From Bacteroidota bacterium (GTDB taxonomy: Bacteria; Bacteroidota; Bacteroidia; Chitinophagales; Chitinophagaceae): DNA of 6,717 nt. Below are positions 1 to 6,168 of this stretch, piece after piece. Within the stretch, counting starts at the first letter, position 1. The number at the start of each line of letters is the position of its first letter. Under the pieces are notes generated by a model that was given only the letters and a program-made list of their open reading frames with translations, searched no databases and was not told the origin of the DNA. Both the position numbers and the translations under genes were made by a program. The DNA lies in contig CANGUS010000100.1 in assembly GCA_947457085.1 (NCBI GenBank), positions 1-6,717 of the forward strand, given 5' to 3'.

Positions 1-413
1 AAATCGCTGCCATTTTCGTTGTACTCAAAATGCAAACTGTCCTTTAACTGATTGCCCAATGAAAAAGATTTTACATTATAGTCTTTTTGCAATTCAGCAA
101 TTAAATCACGCACATTTTTTTGATATGCTACACTGTCTATTTTCTTAAACGCATTTTTAATAGACGCTGAATTATCTTGTATAAAAGCAATGGTTGGTTT
201 GTCTTCCTTTTTTTGTAAGTACTTTAAAATGGGCGACAGCAACAAAAAAACCAATATGGCTCCGGTAAAAAATCGAGTTAAGATGACCAAAACAAATTGC
301 CACGTAAAAGGAAAATTATTTTTCTTTTTAAAATATAAAGCAAAGGCAAAAATAAATCCTACACACAAGCAGAATAAAAGAAACCAGGTCGGATATGCAA
401 ACGAAAAATTCAA
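1..413 (-). CDS. VWA-like integral membrane protein, 5' part (runs off left edge)
   Basis: Reading the minus strand from a TTG at 413-411 gives 137 open codons with no stop before the window edge, so only the N-terminal part is present. The protein begins MNFSFAYPTWFLLF. It has two hydrophobic segments, about residues 9-28 and 39-63, separated by a lysine-rich turn (KKKNN). A predicted strand, PTIAFIQDNSASI, follows at residues 73-85. D80-N-S82-A-S84 fits the DxSxS metal-ion-dependent adhesion site of von Willebrand factor A domains. This N-terminus resembles a widespread uncharacterised Bacteroidota membrane-protein family that starts with the same MNFSF/YP pattern (recalled, not searched). 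No in-frame ATG exists near the start and an in-frame TAA lies 30 bases upstream, so TTG is the best start. The gene lies 40 bases after the caspase-like gene on the same strand, so they may be co-transcribed. The function is unknown; protein binding or scaffolding at the inner membrane is inference. Confidence 0.75.
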   Translation of the reverse strand, partial: MNFSFAYPTWFLLFCLCVGFIFAFALYFKKKNNFPFTWQFVLVILTRFFTGAILVFLLLSPILKYLQKKEDKPTIAFIQDNSASIKNAFKKIDSVAYQKNVRDLIAELQKDYNVKSFSLGNQLKDSLHFEYNENGSD

Positions 414-453
414 TTTAATTTTATAAAATGTAAATATACTTTAATAATAAAAT

Positions 454-2637
454 TTACAACAACCCATTCTCTTTCATTTGAATTTTAAATGCCTTCAAAA
501 ACAAAGCCCCCATGTTTTTATGAGGAGGAACATAGTCATTAAATTTATCTTGCAAAGCAGGCGTATTCATTTGTTTGCCTACTTCATCCCACAAATCAAT
601 CCAGTTAATATCTTTAGATTGAGTTAAACGAGTATTTAAAGCCCTTACAATTGGATCGTTCACTAACATCGTTCCTGTTTGCTTACTCGAAATAATATGG
701 GCGTCTTCTGACTTTGTTAAAATGGATGACAAATTATGATAACCACCACAAGAACCCAACACAATAATTTTATTTTGAGGAGTAATGTTTTTCAAAGTAG
801 TTGCTAAATGATAACTGTGTCCACGATGTACTAAAATGGATGGGAAAATATTATTTTTTTTCAAATAATCATTCAATGCATTTTGAGCTTCTTCATCTTG
901 AGGTTCTTGTAAAGGCATATTGGCATAAACGGTCACAGGACTTCCTTTCATAGAGGTGATGGTTGTCCATTGAGCATTCTTTTCAATTTTCCATTCATCT
1001 GCTTTAAAATTTGTCATGAAACTTCCATAGGATTGTTTCCCATCATCATCACCATAAAAATAAGTTTGCATAATAACACGGCCTTTCGCATCCAACAAGC
1101 TTTTGTCTGTAACGAAACTAATTGGTGGTACTTTTAATTGGGCTTGTAAGTCATCATTCGTTTCTTCTGGATTTAAAATAGACGTGCAAAGCGTGTTTAA
1201 TAAGAAATAAGTAATCAATCCTCGCTTGTTATTTTCTTGATAAGTTCTTTCATAATCTTTTTTTAACTCTTCCAATAAATAATATAATAAATTTTCATCT
1301 TTAATACTTCCAAAAGCATCGGCTACATCCACTGCATCCGCTACATCGGTTTCCGGATTTTTATCAATATTATGAACAAAAGTGGCCATTAAATTATTTT
1401 TACTGGATTCATCCATAGTTGCTAAAAACTCATCTAATTTATTATAACCAGCACTCATACGAATAAATGTTCTGAATTTATCCATATTCATTTCTTGCAA
1501 AAATACATCCCCTTTAGTGGATGCCATTTTAGACAACATCCTGTTAAACGAACCTACAAACGTACTCGTATAAATTTCATCGCTACACATTACCAATAAG
1601 AAATAAATTTCTTTGGCAGTCAATGGTTCTATACATTTAAAACGAATAGGATCTTGCGCTTCATGCAATTCATTCATCGTTCTCACATATTCCAATGCTT
1701 GCAATTTACTTTCGCGTTCGATTACTTTTTTCGACATTAGGTTATCTTTCAAACGCAATTGTACCAAACTTTTATAATAAGAGGCATTGTCTTCTGTTAC
1801 TGCATTTACTTGCGCTATAGTCATTGAACCATTGTTTAATTGATCTAAATACACAATGGCTTTCAATGGCGTTTTTGCTTTGTCAGCAATTTCAACAATT
1901 TTCATAACTAAGGGATCCGTACTTTTTCTTACTGCATTTCTTTCTTGTGCGGTTGATGTAGCATACGTCAAAATCAAACTTGGATTTTTCTTTACCAAAT
2001 AAGCCATCATGGTTGTAGCTGCATCCATGTAGGCATATTCATTGTAACGTTTCATCATTTCTTCTGGATACATTTTTACCATTCCATTGTAAGCAGCAGC
2101 TATAGCAGCTTTATCATCTTTATACATGTGCATGCTTCCAAACAATGAACGAGTAAAATTTTCATTGATATAAGGTAAAATACTTTCTCCTTCTTGTTGT
2201 TTTTTAAAAATGATTTCAAAATTATAAATCAAATCTTTATAATAATTTGCATCGACAGTATTGGCTGTAATATCATTATAGCATTGTTTTACATCTTCTT
2301 CTAACAACAAATAATATTTGATTTTCGTCCAATGATCGATTGGCAAATTTTCAAGAATAATTTGCAATCTATCCACTCGTCTGATGATGGCATCCGTAAT
2401 GATTTCACTGCCTATATCATCGCCTATTAAATTAATATCTTTATTTAGCTTACCATCAAATTCATCAATTTGCTTTTGCAAACGATCAATTTTATCATGT
2501 GACAATTGACGATTAATAGGAATTGGATTCCACAACTCATCAGAACTCCATGGATCTTTTTTAGCGCTTTTATCTTTTTGGGCAAAGACCGAAAGCGAAA
2601 CTGCAGTCATAGCGTAAACAAAAAATAGTTTCTTCAT
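454..2637 (-). CDS. Exported protein with C-terminal caspase-like (clan CD) domain, putative cysteine peptidase
   Basis: The 727-residue protein starts with a clear Sec signal peptide, probably cut after A19 (SVFA|Q), so it acts in the periplasm or outside the cell. Residues about 20-500 are mostly helical with no domain I recognise; residues 45-65 may form a short coiled coil. Residues about 515-700 follow the strand-helix order of a caspase fold. They hold a first strand RVIMQTYFYGDDDG (520-533), a second around WTTITSMKGSPVTVYA, a helix, then a hydrophobic strand ending in VHRGHSYH (603-610), a helix, and IIVLGSCGGY (624-633) with Cys630. A hydrophobic strand before His and another before Cys is the clan CD layout (caspases, gingipains, CHAT, separase). 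The His motif is HRGHS, not the usual HG, so the catalytic His could be 604 or 607, or activity may be lost. The ATG start is supported by the signal peptide and a promoter-like site just upstream. Peptidase activity is inference; the substrate is unknown. Confidence 0.75.
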   Translation of the reverse strand: MKKLFFVYAMTAVSLSVFAQKDKSAKKDPWSSDELWNPIPINRQLSHDKIDRLQKQIDEFDGKLNKDINLIGDDIGSEIITDAIIRRVDRLQIILENLPIDHWTKIKYYLLLEEDVKQCYNDITANTVDANYYKDLIYNFEIIFKKQQEGESILPYINENFTRSLFGSMHMYKDDKAAIAAAYNGMVKMYPEEMMKRYNEYAYMDAATTMMAYLVKKNPSLILTYATSTAQERNAVRKSTDPLVMKIVEIADKAKTPLKAIVYLDQLNNGSMTIAQVNAVTEDNASYYKSLVQLRLKDNLMSKKVIERESKLQALEYVRTMNELHEAQDPIRFKCIEPLTAKEIYFLLVMCSDEIYTSTFVGSFNRMLSKMASTKGDVFLQEMNMDKFRTFIRMSAGYNKLDEFLATMDESSKNNLMATFVHNIDKNPETDVADAVDVADAFGSIKDENLLYYLLEELKKDYERTYQENNKRGLITYFLLNTLCTSILNPEETNDDLQAQLKVPPISFVTDKSLLDAKGRVIMQTYFYGDDDGKQSYGSFMTNFKADEWKIEKNAQWTTITSMKGSPVTVYANMPLQEPQDEEAQNALNDYLKKNNIFPSILVHRGHSYHLATTLKNITPQNKIIVLGSCGGYHNLSSILTKSEDAHIISSKQTGTMLVNDPIVRALNTRLTQSKDINWIDLWDEVGKQMNTPALQDKFNDYVPPHKNMGALFLKAFKIQMKENGLL

Positions 2638-2882
2638 GTAAAAAATGTAGTACTAGCAAATTTATTATAAAAAACACTCCAAACAACACCTTAAGTTTTC
2701 TTTAACGGTTTTTATTCCAATAGATACAGTGGAAGTCTCCAATTCTTCCTAAAACAAATATTAAAGGCAATACTGTCATTTTGTTATGTATATCAAGTAC
2801 GCAAATCTATATTGACCTATTAGGTATTAACGCATTCAACTCCACCATTTGAAATTTATAAACGAATAACTCGCACCAATGC
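2638..2882. other. Intergenic gap between desaturase and caspase-like gene
   Basis: These 245 bases hold no credible ORF and no clear hairpin followed by a T-run that would end desaturase transcription. The only notable elements are the promoter at 2657-2686 and an 11-bp palindrome, ACCTATTAGGT, at 2815-2825, which is too tight to form an RNA hairpin but could be a small protein-binding site. Confidence 0.5.
2657..2686 (-). promoter_or_regulatory. Bacteroidota-type promoter for the caspase-like gene
   Basis: On the minus strand, TAAATTTG at 2664-2657 matches the -7 consensus TAnnTTTG, and a TTG at 2686-2684 lies 19 bases upstream, a normal spacing for the -33 element. Transcription would start near 2650, giving a leader of only about a dozen bases before the ATG at 2637. 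The site indicates that the gene can be transcribed independently of the desaturase. Assigned by eye. Confidence 0.5.
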
Positions 2883-3947
2883 TTACTTTCCTAATACTTT
2901 TAAATACCTGAAGTGCGATAACAAAGCTTTTCCAAAAGTTGGGAAGGCATTGTATTCAATATTTAAATCTTTACAAGTTTGTTGCACAATTTTACTGATT
3001 TGAGGGTAATGAATGTGTGAAATTTTAGGATATAAGTGGTGTTCCACTTGATAATTCAAACCACCTACTAACCATGAAATTACTTTATTATTCATAGCAA
3101 AGTTTACAGTTGTTTTTACTTGATGTAACATCCATTCATCTTCCATTTTGTGTGCTTCATTGGGCAATGGAAATGATGCCTCTTCAACCGCATGGGCCAT
3201 TTGGAACACAAATGCCAAACTCAATCCCAATGCAGCATGCATGATAAAAAATCCGATTAAAGCTTGCCAAAAACCAAAAATGAAAATAGGAATAATGAAG
3301 AACAAAGTAATATTTACAATTTTACCGCTCCAAAATTCTAAATGATCTCGAAATTTTAACGGACGAATTTCTGTTGAACATATTTTCTTAGTTACTAATT
3401 TTAAATAATCATCAAACAAAATCCAATTGAATGTGGTAAAAAAATACAAAGGCACAGCATATAAATACTGAAATTTATGAAACCAACGTACCTCTTGATG
3501 TGGACTTAATCGAAACAAAGGATACTTTGCTATATCATCATCCAAGCCATCAATATTAGTGTAGGTATGATGAATAATATTGTGTTTAATTTTCCACATA
3601 AATGTACTTCCACCCATTAAATCACCACCTATCCAAGTCACAATATTGTTGATGCGATTGCTTTTGCTGTAACTTCCATGAGCCGCATCGTGCATTACAT
3701 TAAAGCCAATGGTAGATTCAATTAATCCCAACAATGCACACAAAACCAATGAAAACCAAGTGGGCGGCTGAATGGAAAGGATAATTCCATAGACTGTAAA
3801 AAGAGCTGCCAAAAGGATAATTGTTTTAGAATACAATTTCCAATTCCCTCTTACATCGATATTTTTCGAATCAAAATATTCGTTAATTCGTTCATCTAGT
3901 AAAGATTTAAATGGACGAGGATTATTCGTGAATGTTACTTTTGACAT
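2883..3947 (-). CDS. Membrane fatty acid desaturase, front-end type (PF00487 family)
   Basis: The gene encodes a di-iron integral-membrane desaturase that introduces a double bond into acyl chains using O2 and an external electron donor. All three histidine boxes are present (354-residue numbering): H86-DAA-H90-GS, H122-NII-H126-H127, and Q300-VE-H303-H304. Glutamine in place of the first His of box 3 is typical of front-end (delta-5/delta-6-like, linoleoyl-CoA desaturase-like) enzymes. Hydrophobic stretches near 42-59, 64-84, 161-178, 211-228 and 230-250 fit the usual two pairs of membrane helices plus a re-entrant part. There is no N-terminal cytochrome b5 domain, so electrons must come from a separate protein. 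An upstream in-frame ATG at 3980 would add 11 residues (MIFACSKFYKQ). I prefer the ATG at 3947 because the protein then begins MSKVTFTNNPRPF and a -7-like box lies at 3971-3978, downstream of most of the longer leader. Regiospecificity and whether the substrate is acyl-CoA or lipid cannot be read from sequence. Confidence 0.92.
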   Translation of the reverse strand: MSKVTFTNNPRPFKSLLDERINEYFDSKNIDVRGNWKLYSKTIILLAALFTVYGIILSIQPPTWFSLVLCALLGLIESTIGFNVMHDAAHGSYSKSNRINNIVTWIGGDLMGGSTFMWKIKHNIIHHTYTNIDGLDDDIAKYPLFRLSPHQEVRWFHKFQYLYAVPLYFFTTFNWILFDDYLKLVTKKICSTEIRPLKFRDHLEFWSGKIVNITLFFIIPIFIFGFWQALIGFFIMHAALGLSLAFVFQMAHAVEEASFPLPNEAHKMEDEWMLHQVKTTVNFAMNNKVISWLVGGLNYQVEHHLYPKISHIHYPQISKIVQQTCKDLNIEYNAFPTFGKALLSHFRYLKVLGK

Positions 3948-3970
3948 TTGTTTGTAAAATTTTGAACATG

Positions 3971-3978
3971 CAAATATC
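3971..3978 (-). promoter_or_regulatory. Possible -7 box for the desaturase
   Basis: On the minus strand 3978-3971 reads GATATTTG, one mismatch from TAnnTTTG. Transcription would start near 3964, leaving a leader of about 17 bases before the ATG at 3947, similar to the short leader proposed for the caspase-like gene. No well-spaced TTG -33 element is seen: the nearest, inside the inverted repeat, is only 13 bases away. The assignment is weak. Confidence 0.3.
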
Positions 3979-3987
3979 ATAAATAAA

Positions 3988-4023
3988 TACCCAATTTTCT
4001 AGTAAAATTTGACGAATTGGGTA
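3988..4023. repeat. Perfect 9-bp inverted repeat upstream of desaturase, possible operator
   Basis: TACCCAATT at 3988-3996 and its exact reverse complement AATTGGGTA at 4015-4023 are separated by 18 bases. The pair lies 41-76 bases upstream of the preferred desaturase ATG and covers the region where a -33 element would sit. This position would suit a dimeric regulator controlling desaturase expression. A long-looped hairpin in a leader RNA is less likely, since the proposed transcription start is downstream of it. No regulator gene is in the window; the operator role is inference. Confidence 0.45.
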
Positions 4024-4276
4024 GTTAAGAAATGATTTTTATCATTGCACATAGATAAAAACTTGTTCAAATTGTTAAAACCTGTATAAAAAATGAGAAA
4101 GGAATTGATTTTTAATACTGTGTGTTAAAACAAAATGATTCCCATAAATATCATGTAACCTAAAATCATTTGAACTAAATGGTATTCTTTTCGTACTCAA
4201 TCGACCTATATATTTTTAGGCCACATTTACTTAATAGTCTCTTCTAACTCAAAGAACAAATTGCATGATAATTCCA

Positions 4277-4284
4277 TATATTTG
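4277..4284 (+). promoter_or_regulatory. Putative -7 box for the DUF885 gene
   Basis: TATATTTG at 4277-4284 matches TAnnTTTG exactly. It lies 19 bases before the ATG at 4304, so the leader would be about 10-15 bases. The nearest upstream TTG (4261-4263) leaves only 13 bases of spacing, shorter than usual, so the -33 element is unconvincing. The same 10-mer ATATATTTGA occurs again before the RNase III gene. Confidence 0.4.
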
Positions 4285-4303
4285 AAAACTTAAAAAGTTA
4301 TAC

Positions 4304-6076
4304 ATGAAAAAATATGTTTCTCTATTGTTGATGCTTACGTTGTGGTTAGTCTCTTGCAAAAACAATGCCTCAACTGTAAAAGAATCGAATAGTAGGTTAA
4401 ATTCATTATTTGCCAATTATTGGGAAGAACATTTAAAATTGTTCCCACTGGAAGCAACTGGTATTGGAGATAACCGATACAATGATTTATTGCCTTTGAA
4501 TAACAGTGATGCTTATAGAGATACCATCAAAAAATTTTTAGAAAAATATTTAAAAGAATCAAAATCCATCGATGAATCTTTGTCTGATGAAGATAGAATA
4601 TCAAAAGAAATATTTGAATTTGAATTAAATAACAGCTTAGAAGGATTGAAATTTCCAAGTCATTTGATGCCAATTAATCAGTTTTGGAGTTTCACCAACG
4701 AATTTCCACAATTAGGCAGTGGCGAAGGCAATCAACCTTTTAAAACCGTAAAAGATTATGAAAATTTTTCGGCAAGAATGAAAGCTTTTCCTGCTTGGGC
4801 TGATGTATGCATTGAAAACATGCGCAAAGGAATGGCACAAGGGATTACGATTCCGAAATCATTGGCCGTAAAAGTGGTTCCACAATTAAATAGTGTATTA
4901 ACGCCCGATCCTACCAAAAGTATTTTTTATAAACCCATAAAAAAGTTGCCTGCAAGCTTTTCGAAAGAAGAAAAATCTAAATTAGAGAATCTATATTTTT
5001 TCCATATCTCCAATTCAGTAATTCCTGCTTACAGCAAACTAAAAACATTTTTTGAAAAAGAATATATTCCTGCTTGCAGAACAACTTCAGGCATTTCATC
5101 CATTCCAAACGGGGCAGCCTATTATCAATATTTAATTCATAATTACACCACAACGAATTTAAAACCAGATGAAATCTATGAAATTGGTTTGAAAGAAGTG
5201 GCTCGTTTAAAATCAGAAATGGAAAAAGTAAAATCCGATGTTGGTTTTAAAGGAACCTTGCCAGCATTTTTTAGTTTCATCAATACAGACAAGCAATTCA
5301 CCCCTTTTAAAACACCTCAAGAAGTGTTGGATAGTTTTTGGGCAATTAAAAATTGCATGGCGCCGCAATTAAAAATATTGTTTGAAAACGAACCCAAAAC
5401 AAAATTTGAAATCAGACAAACAGAAGCCTTTAGAGCAGCTAGTGCCAGTGCCGAATACAATGCAGGTAGTGAAGATGGCACTCGACCTGGCATTTTTTAT
5501 ACGCCCATTTTGGATGCCACTAAATTCAATATTGTCGGCATGGAAACGTTGTTTTTACATGAAGCCATTCCTGGCCACCATTATCAAATTTCATTGCAAC
5601 AAGAAAATAAAACCTTGCCACAATTTCGTAAATTTTTAGGCTACAGTGCCTATGCAGAAGGCTGGGCTTTGTATACAGAAACTTTGGGTAAAGAATTAGG
5701 TTTATTTAAAAACCCATATCAATATTTAGGTCATTTAAGTGATGCCATGCATCGTGCTATTCGCTTAGTAGTAGATGTTGCCATCCACACAAAAGGAATG
5801 TCGAGAGAAGAAGCAATAAAATATATGAGAGAAAATGAGCGCATCTCAGAAGAAGAAGCCACTGCGGAAATTGAACGTTACATGGCCATTCCCGGACAAG
5901 CATTGTCATACAAAATTGGGCAATTTAAAATTTTAGAATTAAGAGAAAAATATCAACTAGAACTAGATACTGAATTTAATTTAGCTGATTTTCATACACA
6001 AATTTTAAATGGAGGCAACATGCCTTTAGAAGTGCTTGAGAAAAAATTAGCCCTCTGGGCAAAGAATAATGATTAA
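4304..6076 (+). CDS. DUF885 family lipoprotein, putative zinc metallopeptidase
   Basis: The 590-residue protein starts with a lipoprotein signal peptide: MKKYVSLLLMLTLWLVSC, with the lipobox LVSC giving lipid-modified Cys18, so it should be anchored in the cell envelope. The body matches DUF885 (PF05960). Signature blocks are H419-EAIPG-HH426-YQ, E452-GWALYTE459 in a YAEGWALY context, R487-LVVDVAIH495, and Y526-MAIPGQALSYKIG. HE followed by His and a downstream EGWA glutamate resembles gluzincin zinc peptidases, with Glu420 as probable general base and His419, His425 or His426 and Glu452 as candidate metal ligands. The spacing is longer than the standard HExxH, so ligand assignment is inference. 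Length is close to the usual size of the family, and no frameshift or lost motif is seen. The ATG at 4304 is fixed by the signal peptide. The true substrate is unknown; a role in degrading peptides in the periplasm or at the surface is likely. RNase III follows on the same strand after 92 bases. Confidence 0.9.
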   Translation: MKKYVSLLLMLTLWLVSCKNNASTVKESNSRLNSLFANYWEEHLKLFPLEATGIGDNRYNDLLPLNNSDAYRDTIKKFLEKYLKESKSIDESLSDEDRISKEIFEFELNNSLEGLKFPSHLMPINQFWSFTNEFPQLGSGEGNQPFKTVKDYENFSARMKAFPAWADVCIENMRKGMAQGITIPKSLAVKVVPQLNSVLTPDPTKSIFYKPIKKLPASFSKEEKSKLENLYFFHISNSVIPAYSKLKTFFEKEYIPACRTTSGISSIPNGAAYYQYLIHNYTTTNLKPDEIYEIGLKEVARLKSEMEKVKSDVGFKGTLPAFFSFINTDKQFTPFKTPQEVLDSFWAIKNCMAPQLKILFENEPKTKFEIRQTEAFRAASASAEYNAGSEDGTRPGIFYTPILDATKFNIVGMETLFLHEAIPGHHYQISLQQENKTLPQFRKFLGYSAYAEGWALYTETLGKELGLFKNPYQYLGHLSDAMHRAIRLVVDVAIHTKGMSREEAIKYMRENERISEEEATAEIERYMAIPGQALSYKIGQFKILELREKYQLELDTEFNLADFHTQILNGGNMPLEVLEKKLALWAKNND

Positions 6077-6102
6077 TGATAATTTATTAATGATTAATGA
6101 TA
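6067..6102. repeat. 15-bp direct repeat spanning the DUF885 stop codon
   Basis: TAATGATTAATGATA occurs exactly at 6067-6081 and again at 6088-6102, a period of 21 bases with six bases between copies. The first copy contains the DUF885 stop codon (TAA, 6074-6076); the second runs into the -7-like box before the RNase III gene. Each copy is itself built from two TAATGAT units. It could be a slippage duplication or a binding site. Confidence 0.6.
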
Positions 6103-6108
6103 TATTTG
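6101..6108 (+). promoter_or_regulatory. Possible -7 box for RNase III gene
   Basis: TATATTTG at 6101-6108 matches TAnnTTTG, 60 bases before the ATG at 6169. No TTG lies at the expected -33 distance, where the direct repeat sits instead, so this is tentative. No terminator hairpin is seen between the DUF885 stop and this point, and read-through from the DUF885 gene is equally possible. Confidence 0.3.
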
Positions 6109-6168
6109 ATTTTCAATGAACTATTCAAAAATTTACAATTAACAACTAAAATCTTATAATTATTAAAC

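Larger units (their letters stand above)
3948..4303. other. Divergent intergenic region between desaturase and DUF885 gene
   Basis: This gene-free stretch of 356 bases separates the two divergently transcribed halves. It contains the desaturase-side inverted repeat and weak -7 box, and the DUF885-side -7 box at 4277-4284. It also holds a small hairpin-capable sequence AATGAT-TTTT-ATCATT at 4031-4046 and a loose inverted repeat AAATGATT (4133-4140) / AATCATTT (4164-4171), both possibly chance in such AT-rich DNA. About 4050-4270 otherwise shows no ORF, RNA gene or recognisable element. Confidence 0.6.

Noticed and set aside
190..426. 78-codon plus-strand ORF
   Set aside because: It is lysine/asparagine-rich low-complexity sequence lying antisense to the TTG-started VWA-like membrane protein gene, which has recognisable helices and a MIDAS motif.
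2815..2825. Palindrome ACCTATTAGGT
   Set aside because: The one-base centre rules out an RNA hairpin. It is short, and a chance occurrence or minor binding site cannot be told apart from a single copy.
3148..3345. 65-codon plus-strand ORF
   Set aside because: It is antisense to the conserved C-terminal half of the desaturase and has no recognisable features.
4031..4046. Hairpin AATGAT-TTTT-ATCATT as a terminator
   Set aside because: The stem is only six AT-dominated pairs with no following T-run on either strand, and it lies between divergent genes where no terminator is needed.
4133..4171. Inverted repeat AAATGATT / AATCATTT with a 23-base loop
   Set aside because: Eight AT-rich pairs over a long loop are expected by chance in this composition.
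5382..5639. 85-codon plus-strand ORF
   Set aside because: It is a shifted frame over the HEAIPGHH region of the DUF885 gene.
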